Origin: an uncultured Thiodictyon sp.
GTDB lineage: Bacteria > Pseudomonadota > Gammaproteobacteria > Chromatiales > Chromatiaceae
NCBI GenBank assembly: GCA_903837595.1
Contig: CAILVI010000240.1
Location: forward strand, 1-33,791
Direction: 5' to 3'
Length of the DNA stretch: 33,791 nucleotides
The notes beneath the pieces are model-generated. The model was given only the letters and a program-made list of their open reading frames with translations. It was not told where the DNA came from and made no database searches. This document shows, piece by piece, positions 11,870 to 20,269 of this stretch. Made by a program: the position numbers and the translations under genes. Position 1 is the stretch's first letter; each line of letters begins with the position of its first letter.

Positions 11870-11934
11870 GTGACTGGCGCATCCATGCGGGAGCAGCGCG
11901 CATCCCCTCTCATCGGCGGCGAGGTCCGCATAAC

Positions 11935-13506
11935 ATGAGTACAGCACCAAGAGTCTATCTCGTCGGTGGTGGTATCGGCTCACTGGCCGCCGCCGCCTTC
12001 ATGATCCGCGACGGCCATCTGCCAGGCGCCAACATTTCGATCCTGGAAGCAGCGCCGGTCCTGGGCGGTAGCCTGGACGGCGCGGGAGACCCGCAGACGG
12101 GGTATTCGATGCGCGGCGGACGCATGGTCACCACCGAAAATTACGAATGTACCTGGGACCTCTACAAGTCGATCCCCTCGCTGCAAGAGGATGGCCAATC
12201 GGTCTTTGACGAGACCATGGCATTCAACGAGAAACACCGCTCCAACGCGCTGGCTCGACTCATCGACCGCCGCCGCGCCAAGGTCCCGGTGAAGTCCATG
12301 GGGTTCTCCATGCAGGACCGCCTTGAATTACTGAAGCTCAGCCGCACCGACGAGGCGACACTGGCCGCCAGCTGCATTACCGACTGGCTCTCACCCGCGT
12401 TTTTTGAAACCACATTCTGGTACCTTTGGTCCACCACCTTCGCCTTCCAGCCGTGGCATAGCGCCGTCGAGTTCAAGCGCTACCTGCTGCGCTTTATCCT
12501 CGAGTTCTCACGCATCGAGACCCTGGCAGGCGTCAAGCGCACCATCTACAACCAGCATGACTCGCTCGTGCTGCCCCTCCAGACCTGGCTCGACGCCCAA
12601 GGCGTCCACCTGATCCCGGACTGCACAGTGACCGGCCTCGACCACCGGACCGAAGACGGTCAGCTCATCGTGACCGGCATGGATTGCCTGCGCCACGGCG
12701 CGCGGGAATCGATTTGCGTCAAGCACGGCGACCTCGTCTTCATCCAGAACGCCTCCATGACGGACGCCTCCAGCCTGGGCTCCATGACGAGCGCCCCCGC
12801 CAAGCTGACCAAGGCGCAGAGCAATGGTTGGACCCTGTGGGAAGCGCTGGCCGAGGGCCGGCCGCACTTTGGCAACCCCGCGGCCTTCAACAGTTGCATC
12901 GCCCAGTCTTGGTGGGAATCATTCACCGTCACCTTGAAGGACCCGGCGTTCTTCGACAAGATGCTCGACTTCAGCGGCAACGAGCCAGGCACCGGCGGGC
13001 TGGTGACGTTCAAGGACTCGAATTGGCTGATGTCCATTGTGTTGGCCTACCAACCACACTTCCTGAATCAGCCGGCCGACGTCCAAGTGTTCTGGGGGTA
13101 TTCGCTGTTTCCGGATCGGGTGGGAAATTTCGTTCCGAAAGCCATGGCCGAGTGCAATGGGGCGGAAATTCTGCAGGAACTCTGCGGTCACCTGCGATTC
13201 GACTCGGACATCCTGGCAACGGCCAACTGCATTCCGTGCCGAATGCCCTACCTCACTAGCATGTTCATGCCCCGCCACAGCGGGGATCGGCCCTTACCGG
13301 TACCTCAGGGATCGAAAAACCTCGCGTTCATCAGTCAATTCGTGGAAATTCCAGACGACTGCGTATTTACCGTCGAGTATTCCGTGCGTGCCGCCCAGAT
13401 GGCCGTCTATGAGCTGCTTGGCATTGATCGTGAAGTGCCGCCGGTCACGCCACATGCGACATCGCTAACGACGCGCTTCCGGACCTTACTGAAGGCCTTC
13501 AAGTGA
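11935..13506 (+). CDS. ohyA: Oleate hydratase
   Basis: This FAD-dependent enzyme adds water to the cis-9 double bond of oleate to give 10-hydroxystearate. The 523-residue product opens with a Rossmann FAD-binding motif (VYLVGGGIGSLAAAAFMIRD) and has the family segments RGGRM and NYECTWDLYKSIPSL (about 61-83). I take the Glu of NYEC as the conserved catalytic Glu of characterised hydratases, from memory. TTFAFQPWHSAVEFKRYLLR and a C-terminal QFVEIPDDCVFTVEYSVRAA segment follow. At 523 residues it is shorter than the roughly 590-650 of several characterised homologues. The ATG at 11935 is chosen over in-frame upstream codons because GAGGT lies 9 bases before it and the FAD motif starts six residues in. 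It has its own gene block after a terminator. Confidence 0.93.
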   Translation: MSTAPRVYLVGGGIGSLAAAAFMIRDGHLPGANISILEAAPVLGGSLDGAGDPQTGYSMRGGRMVTTENYECTWDLYKSIPSLQEDGQSVFDETMAFNEKHRSNALARLIDRRRAKVPVKSMGFSMQDRLELLKLSRTDEATLAASCITDWLSPAFFETTFWYLWSTTFAFQPWHSAVEFKRYLLRFILEFSRIETLAGVKRTIYNQHDSLVLPLQTWLDAQGVHLIPDCTVTGLDHRTEDGQLIVTGMDCLRHGARESICVKHGDLVFIQNASMTDASSLGSMTSAPAKLTKAQSNGWTLWEALAEGRPHFGNPAAFNSCIAQSWWESFTVTLKDPAFFDKMLDFSGNEPGTGGLVTFKDSNWLMSIVLAYQPHFLNQPADVQVFWGYSLFPDRVGNFVPKAMAECNGAEILQELCGHLRFDSDILATANCIPCRMPYLTSMFMPRHSGDRPLPVPQGSKNLAFISQFVEIPDDCVFTVEYSVRAAQMAVYELLGIDREVPPVTPHATSLTTRFRTLLKAFK

Positions 13507-13554
13507 TCCCAGACACCAGCCAAGCGGACCCAGCGCCGCCGTTCGCAACTTGAC

Positions 13555-13707
13555 CCTAGAAAGGGCTGTTGTCACGCTAAGGCTCCAAGCTCGTCAAGGT
13601 ATTTCAGTGTGTTATCGGCGCGGAGCGATTCACCGACGGGGGCGTGTATGCCTAGCCTGTTTTCCGGTATTTCTTGGCGAGCCTGGCGCCTTGGCGCCTT
13701 GGCGTGA
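13555..13707. repeat. Decayed inverted repeat with CGCCAAG units and an IS-end-like motif
   Basis: The left arm (13572-13605) reads TCACGCTAAGGCTCCAAG then CTCGTCAAGG. The right arm, read on minus from about 13707 down to 13665, has TCACGCCAAGGCGCCAAG, then GCGCCAGG, then CTCGCCAAG. So the arms are imperfect inverted copies, the right one with an extra unit. CTTGGCG units on plus lie at 13673-13679, 13690-13696 and 13698-13704, and a variant CCTGGCG at 13682-13688. Just left of the left arm, 13555-13571 (CCTAGAAAGGGCTGTTG) matches the end of the insertion sequence at 33563 in 15 of 17 positions. It may be a MITE-like or IS relic. The remainder of 13507-13784 shows no gene. Confidence 0.5.
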
Positions 13708-13784
13708 GCAATTGTCGGACTTGGGTTTAACAGGCCGAGCGGCGATCACGAACGTATCCGACCGGTTGCCTTCCTCAGCACCTG

Positions 13785-13991
13785 TCAAGCCTCGGCCACC
13801 ACGACTACCACTCCATCGATCGGACCACCACGGTTGGCCACGTCCTCTCTTGCGCGAGCCTCCGCCTCAACTGCGTTAGCTTCGGCTTCAAGGGCGTTGG
13901 CCTCGGCTTCACGTGCGTGAGCTTCCGCTTCACGAGCCTGATTTTCCGCAATTTCCGCGGACTTTCTTGCTTCAAATGTACTGGTCGACAT
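13785..13991 (-). CDS. Small heptad-repeat coiled-coil protein
   Basis: The 68-residue product starts MSTSTFEARKSAEIAENQ, then has four 7-residue repeats at 19-46 (AREAEAH, AREAEAN, ALEAEAN, AVEAEAR). It ends with a Gly-Pro turn and a Val-rich tail (DGVVVVVAEA). The repeats predict a charged single helix or coiled coil. The start at 13989-13991 is chosen because GGAGAA stands 5 bases upstream; an in-frame TTG four codons earlier overlaps that site. There is no signal peptide, so the protein is probably cytoplasmic. I do not recognise a named family. It is the downstream neighbour, same strand, of the collagen-like lipoprotein, but 430 bases separate them. Confidence 0.6.
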   Translation of the reverse strand: MSTSTFEARKSAEIAENQAREAEAHAREAEANALEAEANAVEAEARAREDVANRGGPIDGVVVVVAEA

Positions 13992-14421
13992 GTTCTTCTC
14001 CAATCATCGTGCCATAGGCACCGGATAGTATGACTGGGCGCCGACAAGAGACAAGACTCTCAGTCTGACGCCAGACTCGATCATGATGCGTCCGGCACGG
14101 TATCCGTGAGTTCACTCACGCAGGATCCTTGCAGGTCATTTAATCGGCATCACTGATCTTCTTTGTACACCGAACGGAACGCGCGGTCCGTTCGCTGGCC
14201 AACATACGCACAGTGGAGTGATAAGCGTGCCGCCTGCGTTGAACGGCTCGCACGGGCAGTGCCGGGAGCGGCACGAGGTTGGCTGCGGGGCCGTCCAGCA
14301 AGCCGAGTCGTCGGCGGGGACCGTCGGTGCCCACCCGGGCCGATTACCCGGGTTGGACTTCCATGCGTTTCGAAGCGGCTGGAAGCCGCTGCTACGGCCA
14401 TCAAGGCCCCGGCGAGGAACC
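13992..14421. other. Intergenic region with three short hairpins, no gene seen
   Basis: Reading frames here look like chance translations. Short perfect hairpins are AGTCTG/CAGACT near 14060-14075, CGTGAG (14105-14110)/CTCACG (14115-14120), and GAACGGA (14172-14178)/TCCGTTC (14187-14193). None is followed by a T run on either strand, so none is called a terminator. Confidence 0.35.
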
Positions 14422-14652
14422 TTACTTGGGTGGCGTCGCAGGCTCCAGCAGGATGGTATCACCGGGCTTGCCGGTCTCGCCCTTGCGGCCCGGTGCCCCG
14501 GTCGTGCCCTTGGCGCCTTGATCGCCGGTGGCACCCTGCGGACCCGCGGGTCCAGGCACCGCCGTGGGAACAGCCACCACCGTGGGTGGCTTATCACACG
14601 CGACCAGACCAAAGCCGAGGATCAGCGCGGTAATCAGAATGGAATGATTCAT
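14422..14652 (-). CDS. Collagen-like short lipoprotein
   Basis: The 76-residue product has a lipoprotein signal (ILITALILGFGLVAC, lipidated Cys at 19) and a Thr/Val/Pro linker. Eleven uninterrupted Gly-X-Y triplets follow at about 34-66 (GPAGPQGATGDQGAKGTTG, then APGRKGETGKPGDT). The end is ILLEPATPPK. Gly-X-Y runs of this kind form collagen triple helices in bacterial surface proteins. Here the helix would be anchored in the membrane by a lipid. Asp follows the lipidated Cys (CD), the classical inner-membrane retention signal in enterobacteria, so it may stay in the inner membrane facing the periplasm. The stretch is short compared with known bacterial collagens. It is encoded alone, with hairpins downstream. 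Confidence 0.75.
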   Translation of the reverse strand: MNHSILITALILGFGLVACDKPPTVVAVPTAVPGPAGPQGATGDQGAKGTTGAPGRKGETGKPGDTILLEPATPPK

Positions 14653-14994
14653 GGGTTATTATCCAGTGTTGTTCCGGGAAATGACGCTTGAGGAGGTGAT
14701 GGGGCGCCCAATGCCGTCACGAGGTGAAACGCCCCAGCCGCGTCGCGACGATAAGCCAGCCTAAGACGAATCAGAATCATTGCACCGTCTCGCCAGCTTG
14801 ATCGGCAGCTTACCTAAGCAGGGCCGAATCGTCGGTACGTTGGCACACATATCCGAGAAACCAGCACGAGGCCACCCCCTAGATGAAGAAGCGCGTGGCA
14901 GCGAACGCGCCCCAGCCCCCCGCTTACAACGAGACTCCAAGCGCTGAGTCGCCGCTGGCCATCGCACACCGATCGATCCTCTTAACCCTAAAGC
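14653..14994. other. Intergenic region, no gene seen
   Basis: This stretch separates the end of the glucan/exporter operon from the collagen-like gene, both on minus. No terminator with a T run and no clear promoter was found. A 68-codon minus frame at 14761-14967 has no protein-like pattern. Confidence 0.4.
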
Positions 14995-16119
14995 CTAGGC
15001 CATCTGGCTGATGGTCCGCCGGAAGCGGTTGAGCGCGATACCAAAGAACACCGCGCCGATCCCGGCTAAGGCAAGAAATGCAGGCCATACCACCATGATT
15101 CCCGCACCGCGGTAGAGTATCGCCTGGCTGAGCACGACGAAGTGGGTCGTAGGCGCACCCAGCATCAGGGTCTGCACCAGCGCCGGCATACTCTCGCGCG
15201 GAGTAGAGTTGCCGGAGAGCAGTTGCAGCGGGAGCAGGATCAGTACCGCCAGCATTCCGAACTGGGGCATCGAACGCGCCAGCGTGGCCATGAAGATACC
15301 TAACGACGTCGTGGCAAACAGGTGTAGCGCGGCACCGGCCAGAAATAGGGTAACCGCACCCTCGACGGGTATACGCAGCAGGCCCTGTACGATCAACGCC
15401 AAGGCCATGGCGGCGGCCAGCAGGACCACCAGCCCCATCGACCAGACCTTCGACAGCATGATCTCGGCAGGAGTGACCGGCATCGCCAACAGGTGCTCGA
15501 TGGTACCGTGCTCGCGTTCACGGATCAGGGCCGCGCCGGTCAGGATGATCGACAGCAGGGTGACGTTATTGATGATCTCCATCACTGCACCGAACCAGGA
15601 CTGTTCCAGATTGGGATTAAAGCGCGCACGCAGGGCCAATTCCACCGCCAAAGGGGCAGTGCCGCGATAGCGCTGGACAAACTCGGTGACCTCTCCCAAC
15701 ACCATCTGCTGGACATAGGCGCTGCCGGTAAAGGCCTGACTCATCCGCGTGGCATCGACGTTGAGCTGGATGACCGGCGAGCGCCCGGCGAGCACGTCGC
15801 TCTGAAAGGCCGGCGGGATATCCAACACGAAGGTGTAGTCGCCGGCATCCATCCCGGCATCGATGCCAGCGAGTGAAATCATCGCGGGAGGGTTGAAGCG
15901 TGGCGGATAGAACGCGGTGGCGATGCGCAGCGAGAGCGGCGAACCATCCTCATCGACGATAGCGATCGGCGCCTTGTGCAGCGTCTCCGGCATCGCCGTG
16001 GCGGCAACATAGATCGAGACCGTGAAGGTGTAGGCGATCAGCACCAACATCATCGGGTCGCGTGCCAGACTCCAAAGTTCCTTGATGCCCAGGCGATAGA
16101 TGCTGGCGGCGCGCGGCAT
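14995..16119 (-). CDS. yhhJ: ABC-2 type permease (YhhJ-like)
   Basis: This is a 374-residue ABC-2 family membrane subunit. It has an N-terminal helix (MMLVLIAYTFTVSIYVAATA, about 23-42) and a large periplasmic domain to about 170. A bundle of five helices follows, containing the family motif REREHGTIEHLLAMPVTPAE and GNSTPRESMP near the C-terminus. This arrangement (helix, extracytoplasmic domain, five helices) is that of YhhJ and YbhR/YbhS type exporters. It begins 3 bases after the stop of the fused ATPase-permease gene and should pair with it as the second half of the transmembrane unit. Substrate unknown. Confidence 0.88.
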   Translation of the reverse strand: MPRAASIYRLGIKELWSLARDPMMLVLIAYTFTVSIYVAATAMPETLHKAPIAIVDEDGSPLSLRIATAFYPPRFNPPAMISLAGIDAGMDAGDYTFVLDIPPAFQSDVLAGRSPVIQLNVDATRMSQAFTGSAYVQQMVLGEVTEFVQRYRGTAPLAVELALRARFNPNLEQSWFGAVMEIINNVTLLSIILTGAALIREREHGTIEHLLAMPVTPAEIMLSKVWSMGLVVLLAAAMALALIVQGLLRIPVEGAVTLFLAGAALHLFATTSLGIFMATLARSMPQFGMLAVLILLPLQLLSGNSTPRESMPALVQTLMLGAPTTHFVVLSQAILYRGAGIMVVWPAFLALAGIGAVFFGIALNRFRRTISQMA

Positions 16120-16122
16120 GGG

Positions 16123-18957
16123 CTAGCCCTCCTGTTTCTTCAGCAACACGATCGACAGCCCGAGAATGACCGGCACGGCCAATGCCAGCGGCCAGAATGA
16201 GCCGGCAAGGCTGCCGAAGTCCAATGCCTTGTTGAATACGCCCCGACTGATGGTCAGAAAGTACGAGGCGGGATAGATTCGGGCGATGACATAACCAAAC
16301 CCCTCGAGCGAGGAGACCGGATTGAGCATACCGGCGAACTGGATGGCCGGGATCATGGTTCCGATCATCGTGACGAACAACGCCGCGATCTGGCTGCGGG
16401 TAAAGGTCGAGGCAAAGAGTCCGAAGCCGGTGGAGAACAGCACGAAGAGCAAGGCCCCTGCAGTGAGCGTCAGTAGGCTGCCCTTCACCGGCACACCGAA
16501 GACCGTGACGGCGAACAGGGTCAATAGTGCAAAATTGAACATCGCCAATACCACATAGGGCAACTGCTTGCCGAGCAGGAACTCGCTGCGGGTGACCGGG
16601 GTGACATAGAGATTGACGATCGAGCCCAACTCCTTCTCACGCACCACCGAGAGTGCCGCCAGCATCGCCGGGATCATCAGCAACAATATCGGGATGACGG
16701 CCGGCACCATCGCCGGTAGGCTGCGGACGTCTGGGTTGTAGCGAAAACGCGTGGCGATCGTGGCTGGGCCGGGCGCGGTGTCCTGGCCGAGTCGGCGGGC
16801 CGCCTGACCCAGCAGCCAGCCCTGGTGCATCCCCTGGACATAACCGCGCACCGTCTCGGCCCGGACCGGCATGGCACCGTCGACCCAGGCGCCGATCTGC
16901 ACCGCATGCCCACGCGCCAGGTCGCGCGCAAAGCCGGACTCGATCTCAATGGCCAGGGCCAGCTCGCCGGCCCGCATGCGCCGGTCCAGATCGGCGTAGT
17001 CGACGATCGGTGGTCGCTCGATGAAATAGCGCGAACCGGACAGATTCAGGGCATAGTTCTGACTCAGTATGGTCTGGTCGCGATCGAGCACCGCATAGCT
17101 CAGGTTCTCCACGTCGAGGCTGATGCCATAACCGAAGACGAACATCAGGATCACCGTCCCCAAGAGCGCCATGGTGGCACGCACCGGGTCGCGTTGCAGC
17201 TCCAGGGTCTCGCGCAGGGTGTAGCTCCAGGCGCGGCTTGGGCTGAAGGGAAGTTGACGCACGCGCTCAGCGGCCGGCGCGGTGATTGGGACCGGTGATG
17301 CCGCGGCCACGGTGGGCTCGCCGCGCGCACCGGCCTCCTCCAGATAGCCGATGAATGCCGCTTCCAACGTGGCCACGCCGCGCTTTCGCACCAATTCGGC
17401 CGGAACATCCGTGGCCAGCACGCGCCCGGCATGCATCAGCGCAATGCGGTCACACCGGCCGGCCTCGTTCATAAAATGGGTGGAGATGAAGATCGTGACA
17501 TGATCCTGGCGTGCCAGGTCGATCATCAATTGCCAGATGCGGTCGCGGGCGATGGGGTCCACACCCGAGGTCGGCTCATCCAGGATCAACAGTTCCGGTC
17601 GATGCACCATCGCCACGGCCAGTGACAGGCGCTGACGAATTCCCAGCGGCAGCTGGTCGGGTAGCGCGTCCACCGCCTCAGTCAGGCCAAAGCGCTCCAG
17701 CATCTCACCCACGCGTTCCGGGATCGCCGCCTCCGGCACCTGAAAGAGCCGCGCGTGCAGCACCAGATTCTGCTGCACCGACAACTCCGAATACAGCGAG
17801 AACGACTGCGACATATAGCCCAGGCGGCGACGCCCGTCCAAATCCTGCGCATCGACCGCATGCCCGAGGAGCCGTGCCTGTCCCTCGCTGGCCGGCAGCA
17901 GGCCCGTCAACATCTTCATGGTGGTCGACTTACCGCAGCCGTTGGAACCGATGAAGCCAAAGATCTCGCCGCGGCGGATGGAAATGTTGACGTGATCGAC
18001 GGCGACAAAGTCACCGAAGCGCATGGTCAGGTCCTGCGCCTCGATGGCCAGCGCAGCGCCCTCGACGACGACCAGCGGCGGGATCGTCACGGCCCGGTAG
18101 TCACGCCGCCTGATCTCCGGCAGGAGCCTGATGAAGGCCGCGTCCAGCGTCTCGGCTCCGGTACGCGCGAGCAGTTCGGCCGGCGTCCCGGTAGCCAGGA
18201 CGCGGCCGGCATCCATGGTCACCAGCCAGTCGAAACGCTGCGCCTCGTCCATGTAGGCCGTGGCCACGATCACGCTCATCCCCGGGCGCTCGGTACGAAT
18301 ATGTGCAATCAGGTCCCAGAACTGGGCGCGGGCCAGCGGATCGACACCGGTGGTTGGCTCATCCAGGATCAGCAGGTCGGGGTCGTGGATCAGGGCACAA
18401 CACAGGGCCAGCTTCTGTTTCATCCCGCCGGAGAGCGCACCGGCGGTACGCGACAGGAACGGGGCAAGCCCGGTGGCGCCGGTCAGTTCGTCGATGCGGC
18501 GGCGCCGCTCCAAGGCCCGGTGACCGAACAAGCGCGCGAAGAATTGAAGGTTCTCCTCCACCGACAGGGTTGGATAGAGGTTCTTTCCCAGGCACTGTGG
18601 CATGTAGGCAATGCGGGGGCAGACGCGCGCACGATGGCGACTACGACCCATGTCGCCCCCCAAGACCTGCACCCGGCCCAGCTGCGCGGCGCGCGCCCCG
18701 GCGAGCAGCGCCAGCAGGCTGGATTTGCCGACACCGTCCGGGCCGAGCAGTCCCACCATGCGCGCGGGCGGCAGCTCCAACGTTACCTCGGCCAGGGCCA
18801 CGACCTTGCCATACCGCAGGCCGACGCCAGCGAGCGTGGCAACTGGAGCCGCGGCATCGCGCCCCGGTGTGTCGATGCGCTGACGCGACAGGTCCCCTCC
18901 CCGCTCGGCGTCGGACGGGCTCACTGTGCCAACTTGATCGCGAGCTTCGCTGGCCAT
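16123..18957 (-). CDS. rbbA: Fused double-ATPase/ABC-2 permease (RbbA/YhiH-like)
   Basis: The 944-residue protein has two nucleotide-binding domains and one ABC-2 membrane domain. Domain 1 (about 40-280) has Walker [10 protein letters not shown], signature [11 protein letters not shown], Walker [13 protein letters not shown], and ATAYMDEA where the switch His should be. Domain 2 (about 310-545) has GSNGCGKST, a degenerate signature [24 protein letters not shown] and an intact His in STHFMNEA. So each domain lacks one element, as I recall for this family. The membrane domain (about 580-944) ends KKQEG. E. coli RbbA was described as a ribosome-bound ATPase, but the fusion and neighbours point to export. 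An alternative GTG start at 18924 would overlap the upstream stop by 4 bases instead of 37; the ribosome-binding sites do not decide. Confidence 0.9.
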   Translation of the reverse strand: MASEARDQVGTVSPSDAERGGDLSRQRIDTPGRDAAAPVATLAGVGLRYGKVVALAEVTLELPPARMVGLLGPDGVGKSSLLALLAGARAAQLGRVQVLGGDMGRSRHRARVCPRIAYMPQCLGKNLYPTLSVEENLQFFARLFGHRALERRRRIDELTGATGLAPFLSRTAGALSGGMKQKLALCCALIHDPDLLILDEPTTGVDPLARAQFWDLIAHIRTERPGMSVIVATAYMDEAQRFDWLVTMDAGRVLATGTPAELLARTGAETLDAAFIRLLPEIRRRDYRAVTIPPLVVVEGAALAIEAQDLTMRFGDFVAVDHVNISIRRGEIFGFIGSNGCGKSTTMKMLTGLLPASEGQARLLGHAVDAQDLDGRRRLGYMSQSFSLYSELSVQQNLVLHARLFQVPEAAIPERVGEMLERFGLTEAVDALPDQLPLGIRQRLSLAVAMVHRPELLILDEPTSGVDPIARDRIWQLMIDLARQDHVTIFISTHFMNEAGRCDRIALMHAGRVLATDVPAELVRKRGVATLEAAFIGYLEEAGARGEPTVAAASPVPITAPAAERVRQLPFSPSRAWSYTLRETLELQRDPVRATMALLGTVILMFVFGYGISLDVENLSYAVLDRDQTILSQNYALNLSGSRYFIERPPIVDYADLDRRMRAGELALAIEIESGFARDLARGHAVQIGAWVDGAMPVRAETVRGYVQGMHQGWLLGQAARRLGQDTAPGPATIATRFRYNPDVRSLPAMVPAVIPILLLMIPAMLAALSVVREKELGSIVNLYVTPVTRSEFLLGKQLPYVVLAMFNFALLTLFAVTVFGVPVKGSLLTLTAGALLFVLFSTGFGLFASTFTRSQIAALFVTMIGTMIPAIQFAGMLNPVSSLEGFGYVIARIYPASYFLTISRGVFNKALDFGSLAGSFWPLALAVPVILGLSIVLLKKQEG

Positions 18958-19994
18958 GGCAGCGCCCCATCCAGCTTGAGCCAGGCCACCCCGGGAAGGC
19001 CAGTCTTGACCAGTTTAAGGTGCTGCTGGAGCAAGTCGCGATCGATCTGCGCCTTGACCCGGAACATCAACTTCTGCCGCTCGCTCGCCGTCTCCACGGT
19101 CTTGGGCGTGAACTGGGCGGTACTGGCCACATAGGACACCCGCGCCGGGATCACGTACTGTGGGGCCGCGTCGAGCACGATGTGGACTTCCGCGCCCAGC
19201 GCCACCTTGCCAACCACCGTCTCGGGCAGGAAAAAGGTCATATAGACATCGCCCAGGTCGACCAGGTTGAGGACCCGGCCACCCGCGGCCAGAACTTCGC
19301 CGGGTTGTGCGATGCGGTATTGCACCCGACCGTCGCGCGGCGACTTGAGCTCGCTGTCCTCGATGTCCGCCTCGACGCGGGCCACGGTCGCCTCGGCGGC
19401 GGCCACCCCGGAGTCCGCGCCCACGACTTGCGCCTGCGCGGCCGTAATCGCCGCACTGGCGGCCTCCACCTGGGCCTGCGCGCCGGTCAACGTGGCTTGC
19501 GCGCCGCGCACGCGGGCGCGGTCGTCGTCCAAGACCTGAAGCGTCGTCACGCCCTTCTTGGCCAACGTCTCGGAGCGCGCCAGCCGCCGCTGCGCCGCAT
19601 CCAATTCGCTCTCGCGCTGCCCGACCAGGGCCACGGCCGCGGCCTGATCGCTCTTGCGCACGCCTACCTGGGCCTGAGCGCTGGCGACCGCGGTGACGGC
19701 CTGCCGCGACTGGGCCAGGGCCTCGTCGCGCTGCGCATCGAGCACCTCGACCTGCATCTGTGCCAGTGGCTGGCCGATGCTGACGAAGTCGCCCTCGTTG
19801 ACCATGATGTCCTGCACCCGCCCGGCTAGCTTGGTGGCGACATCGATCTCGGTGGCCTCGATCCGACCGTTACCGCTGACAAAACCCACCCCCGGACCGG
19901 ACGGTTTCAGTGCCTTCCAGGCCAGAACCGCGCCCACCGCGATGGCCACGACAATGACCGCTACGATCACCGTCTGCTTGATTGCCGGGCTCAT
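18921..19994 (-). CDS. yhiI: HlyD-type membrane fusion protein (YhiI-like)
   Basis: This is the 357-residue periplasmic adaptor of the RbbA/YhhJ exporter. It has one N-terminal membrane helix ([20 protein letters not shown], about 9-28) and a lipoyl half ([20 protein letters not shown]). Next are a long Ala/Gln-rich alpha-hairpin (about 90-210, rich in AQAQV repeats) and the second lipoyl half ([20 protein letters not shown]). A beta-barrel follows, with the family segment [20 protein letters not shown]. The start ATG overlaps the stop of the upstream small gene as ATGA, so the two are probably translationally coupled. No outer-membrane channel is encoded nearby, so a TolC-like partner encoded elsewhere would be needed. 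Confidence 0.9.
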   Translation of the reverse strand: MSPAIKQTVIVAVIVVAIAVGAVLAWKALKPSGPGVGFVSGNGRIEATEIDVATKLAGRVQDIMVNEGDFVSIGQPLAQMQVEVLDAQRDEALAQSRQAVTAVASAQAQVGVRKSDQAAAVALVGQRESELDAAQRRLARSETLAKKGVTTLQVLDDDRARVRGAQATLTGAQAQVEAASAAITAAQAQVVGADSGVAAAEATVARVEADIEDSELKSPRDGRVQYRIAQPGEVLAAGGRVLNLVDLGDVYMTFFLPETVVGKVALGAEVHIVLDAAPQYVIPARVSYVASTAQFTPKTVETASERQKLMFRVKAQIDRDLLQQHLKLVKTGLPGVAWLKLDGALPWPAKLAIKLAQ

Positions 19995-20254
19995 AATCCG
20001 GCCTTCGTCATGGCGGAGCGCCGCTGGACCGCCGGGATATCGATCCGGTACTTGGCCAGTTCGTCATCCAATTCCTGGAGCTCCCGTCGGTGGCTTTCAT
20101 CCGGGGTCCGCTTGAACCCAAAGGCAGCCTTTCGCCGCTCACGGATCAAGTCTCCCACCTGCCTAACCCGGAATTCCACAGCTTCCGCCAGTGGACTATA
20201 CGATAAGAGACATCCCTTCTTAGTCATCCAGTCAGCTCTTATGCTGCCCATCAT
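19991..20254 (-). CDS. Small unknown protein between glucan synthase and exporter
   Basis: The 87-residue product starts MMGSIRADWMTKKGCLLSYS. Its middle part is a charged helix (VRQVGDLIRERRKAAFGFKR, then ESHRRELQELDDELAKYRID), and its tail is basic. It has no signal peptide and no membrane segment. AGGAG stands 4 bases before the first ATG and 7 before the second, so either may be used. It begins 15 bases after the stop of the glucan synthase and ends inside the adaptor start (ATGA overlap). This tight packing on both sides is the main argument that it is real. I do not recognise a family. A soluble helper that acts with the synthase or the exporter is possible but is inference. Confidence 0.7.
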   Translation of the reverse strand: MMGSIRADWMTKKGCLLSYSPLAEAVEFRVRQVGDLIRERRKAAFGFKRTPDESHRRELQELDDELAKYRIDIPAVQRRSAMTKAGL

Positions 20255-20269
20255 GGTTCTCCTGTCACC

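Noticed and set aside
13673-13704. CTTGGCG units as a possible CRISPR array
   Set aside because: Units are 7 bases, spacing is 8 to 10 bases and there are no unique spacers of 30 bases or more; it is a short tandem repeat.
14136-14612. 158-codon minus-strand frame overlapping the collagen-like gene
   Set aside because: It lies in another frame of the lipoprotein gene and has an Arg/Pro/Ser-rich chance composition.
14761-14967. 68-codon minus-strand frame
   Set aside because: No ribosome-binding site, Arg/Ser-rich chance composition and no resemblance to a family.
17755-19134. 459-codon plus-strand frame opposite rbbA and yhiI
   Set aside because: Antisense shadow: composition is His, Gln, Arg and Gly-rich, with no motif, while the opposite strand has intact ABC motifs.
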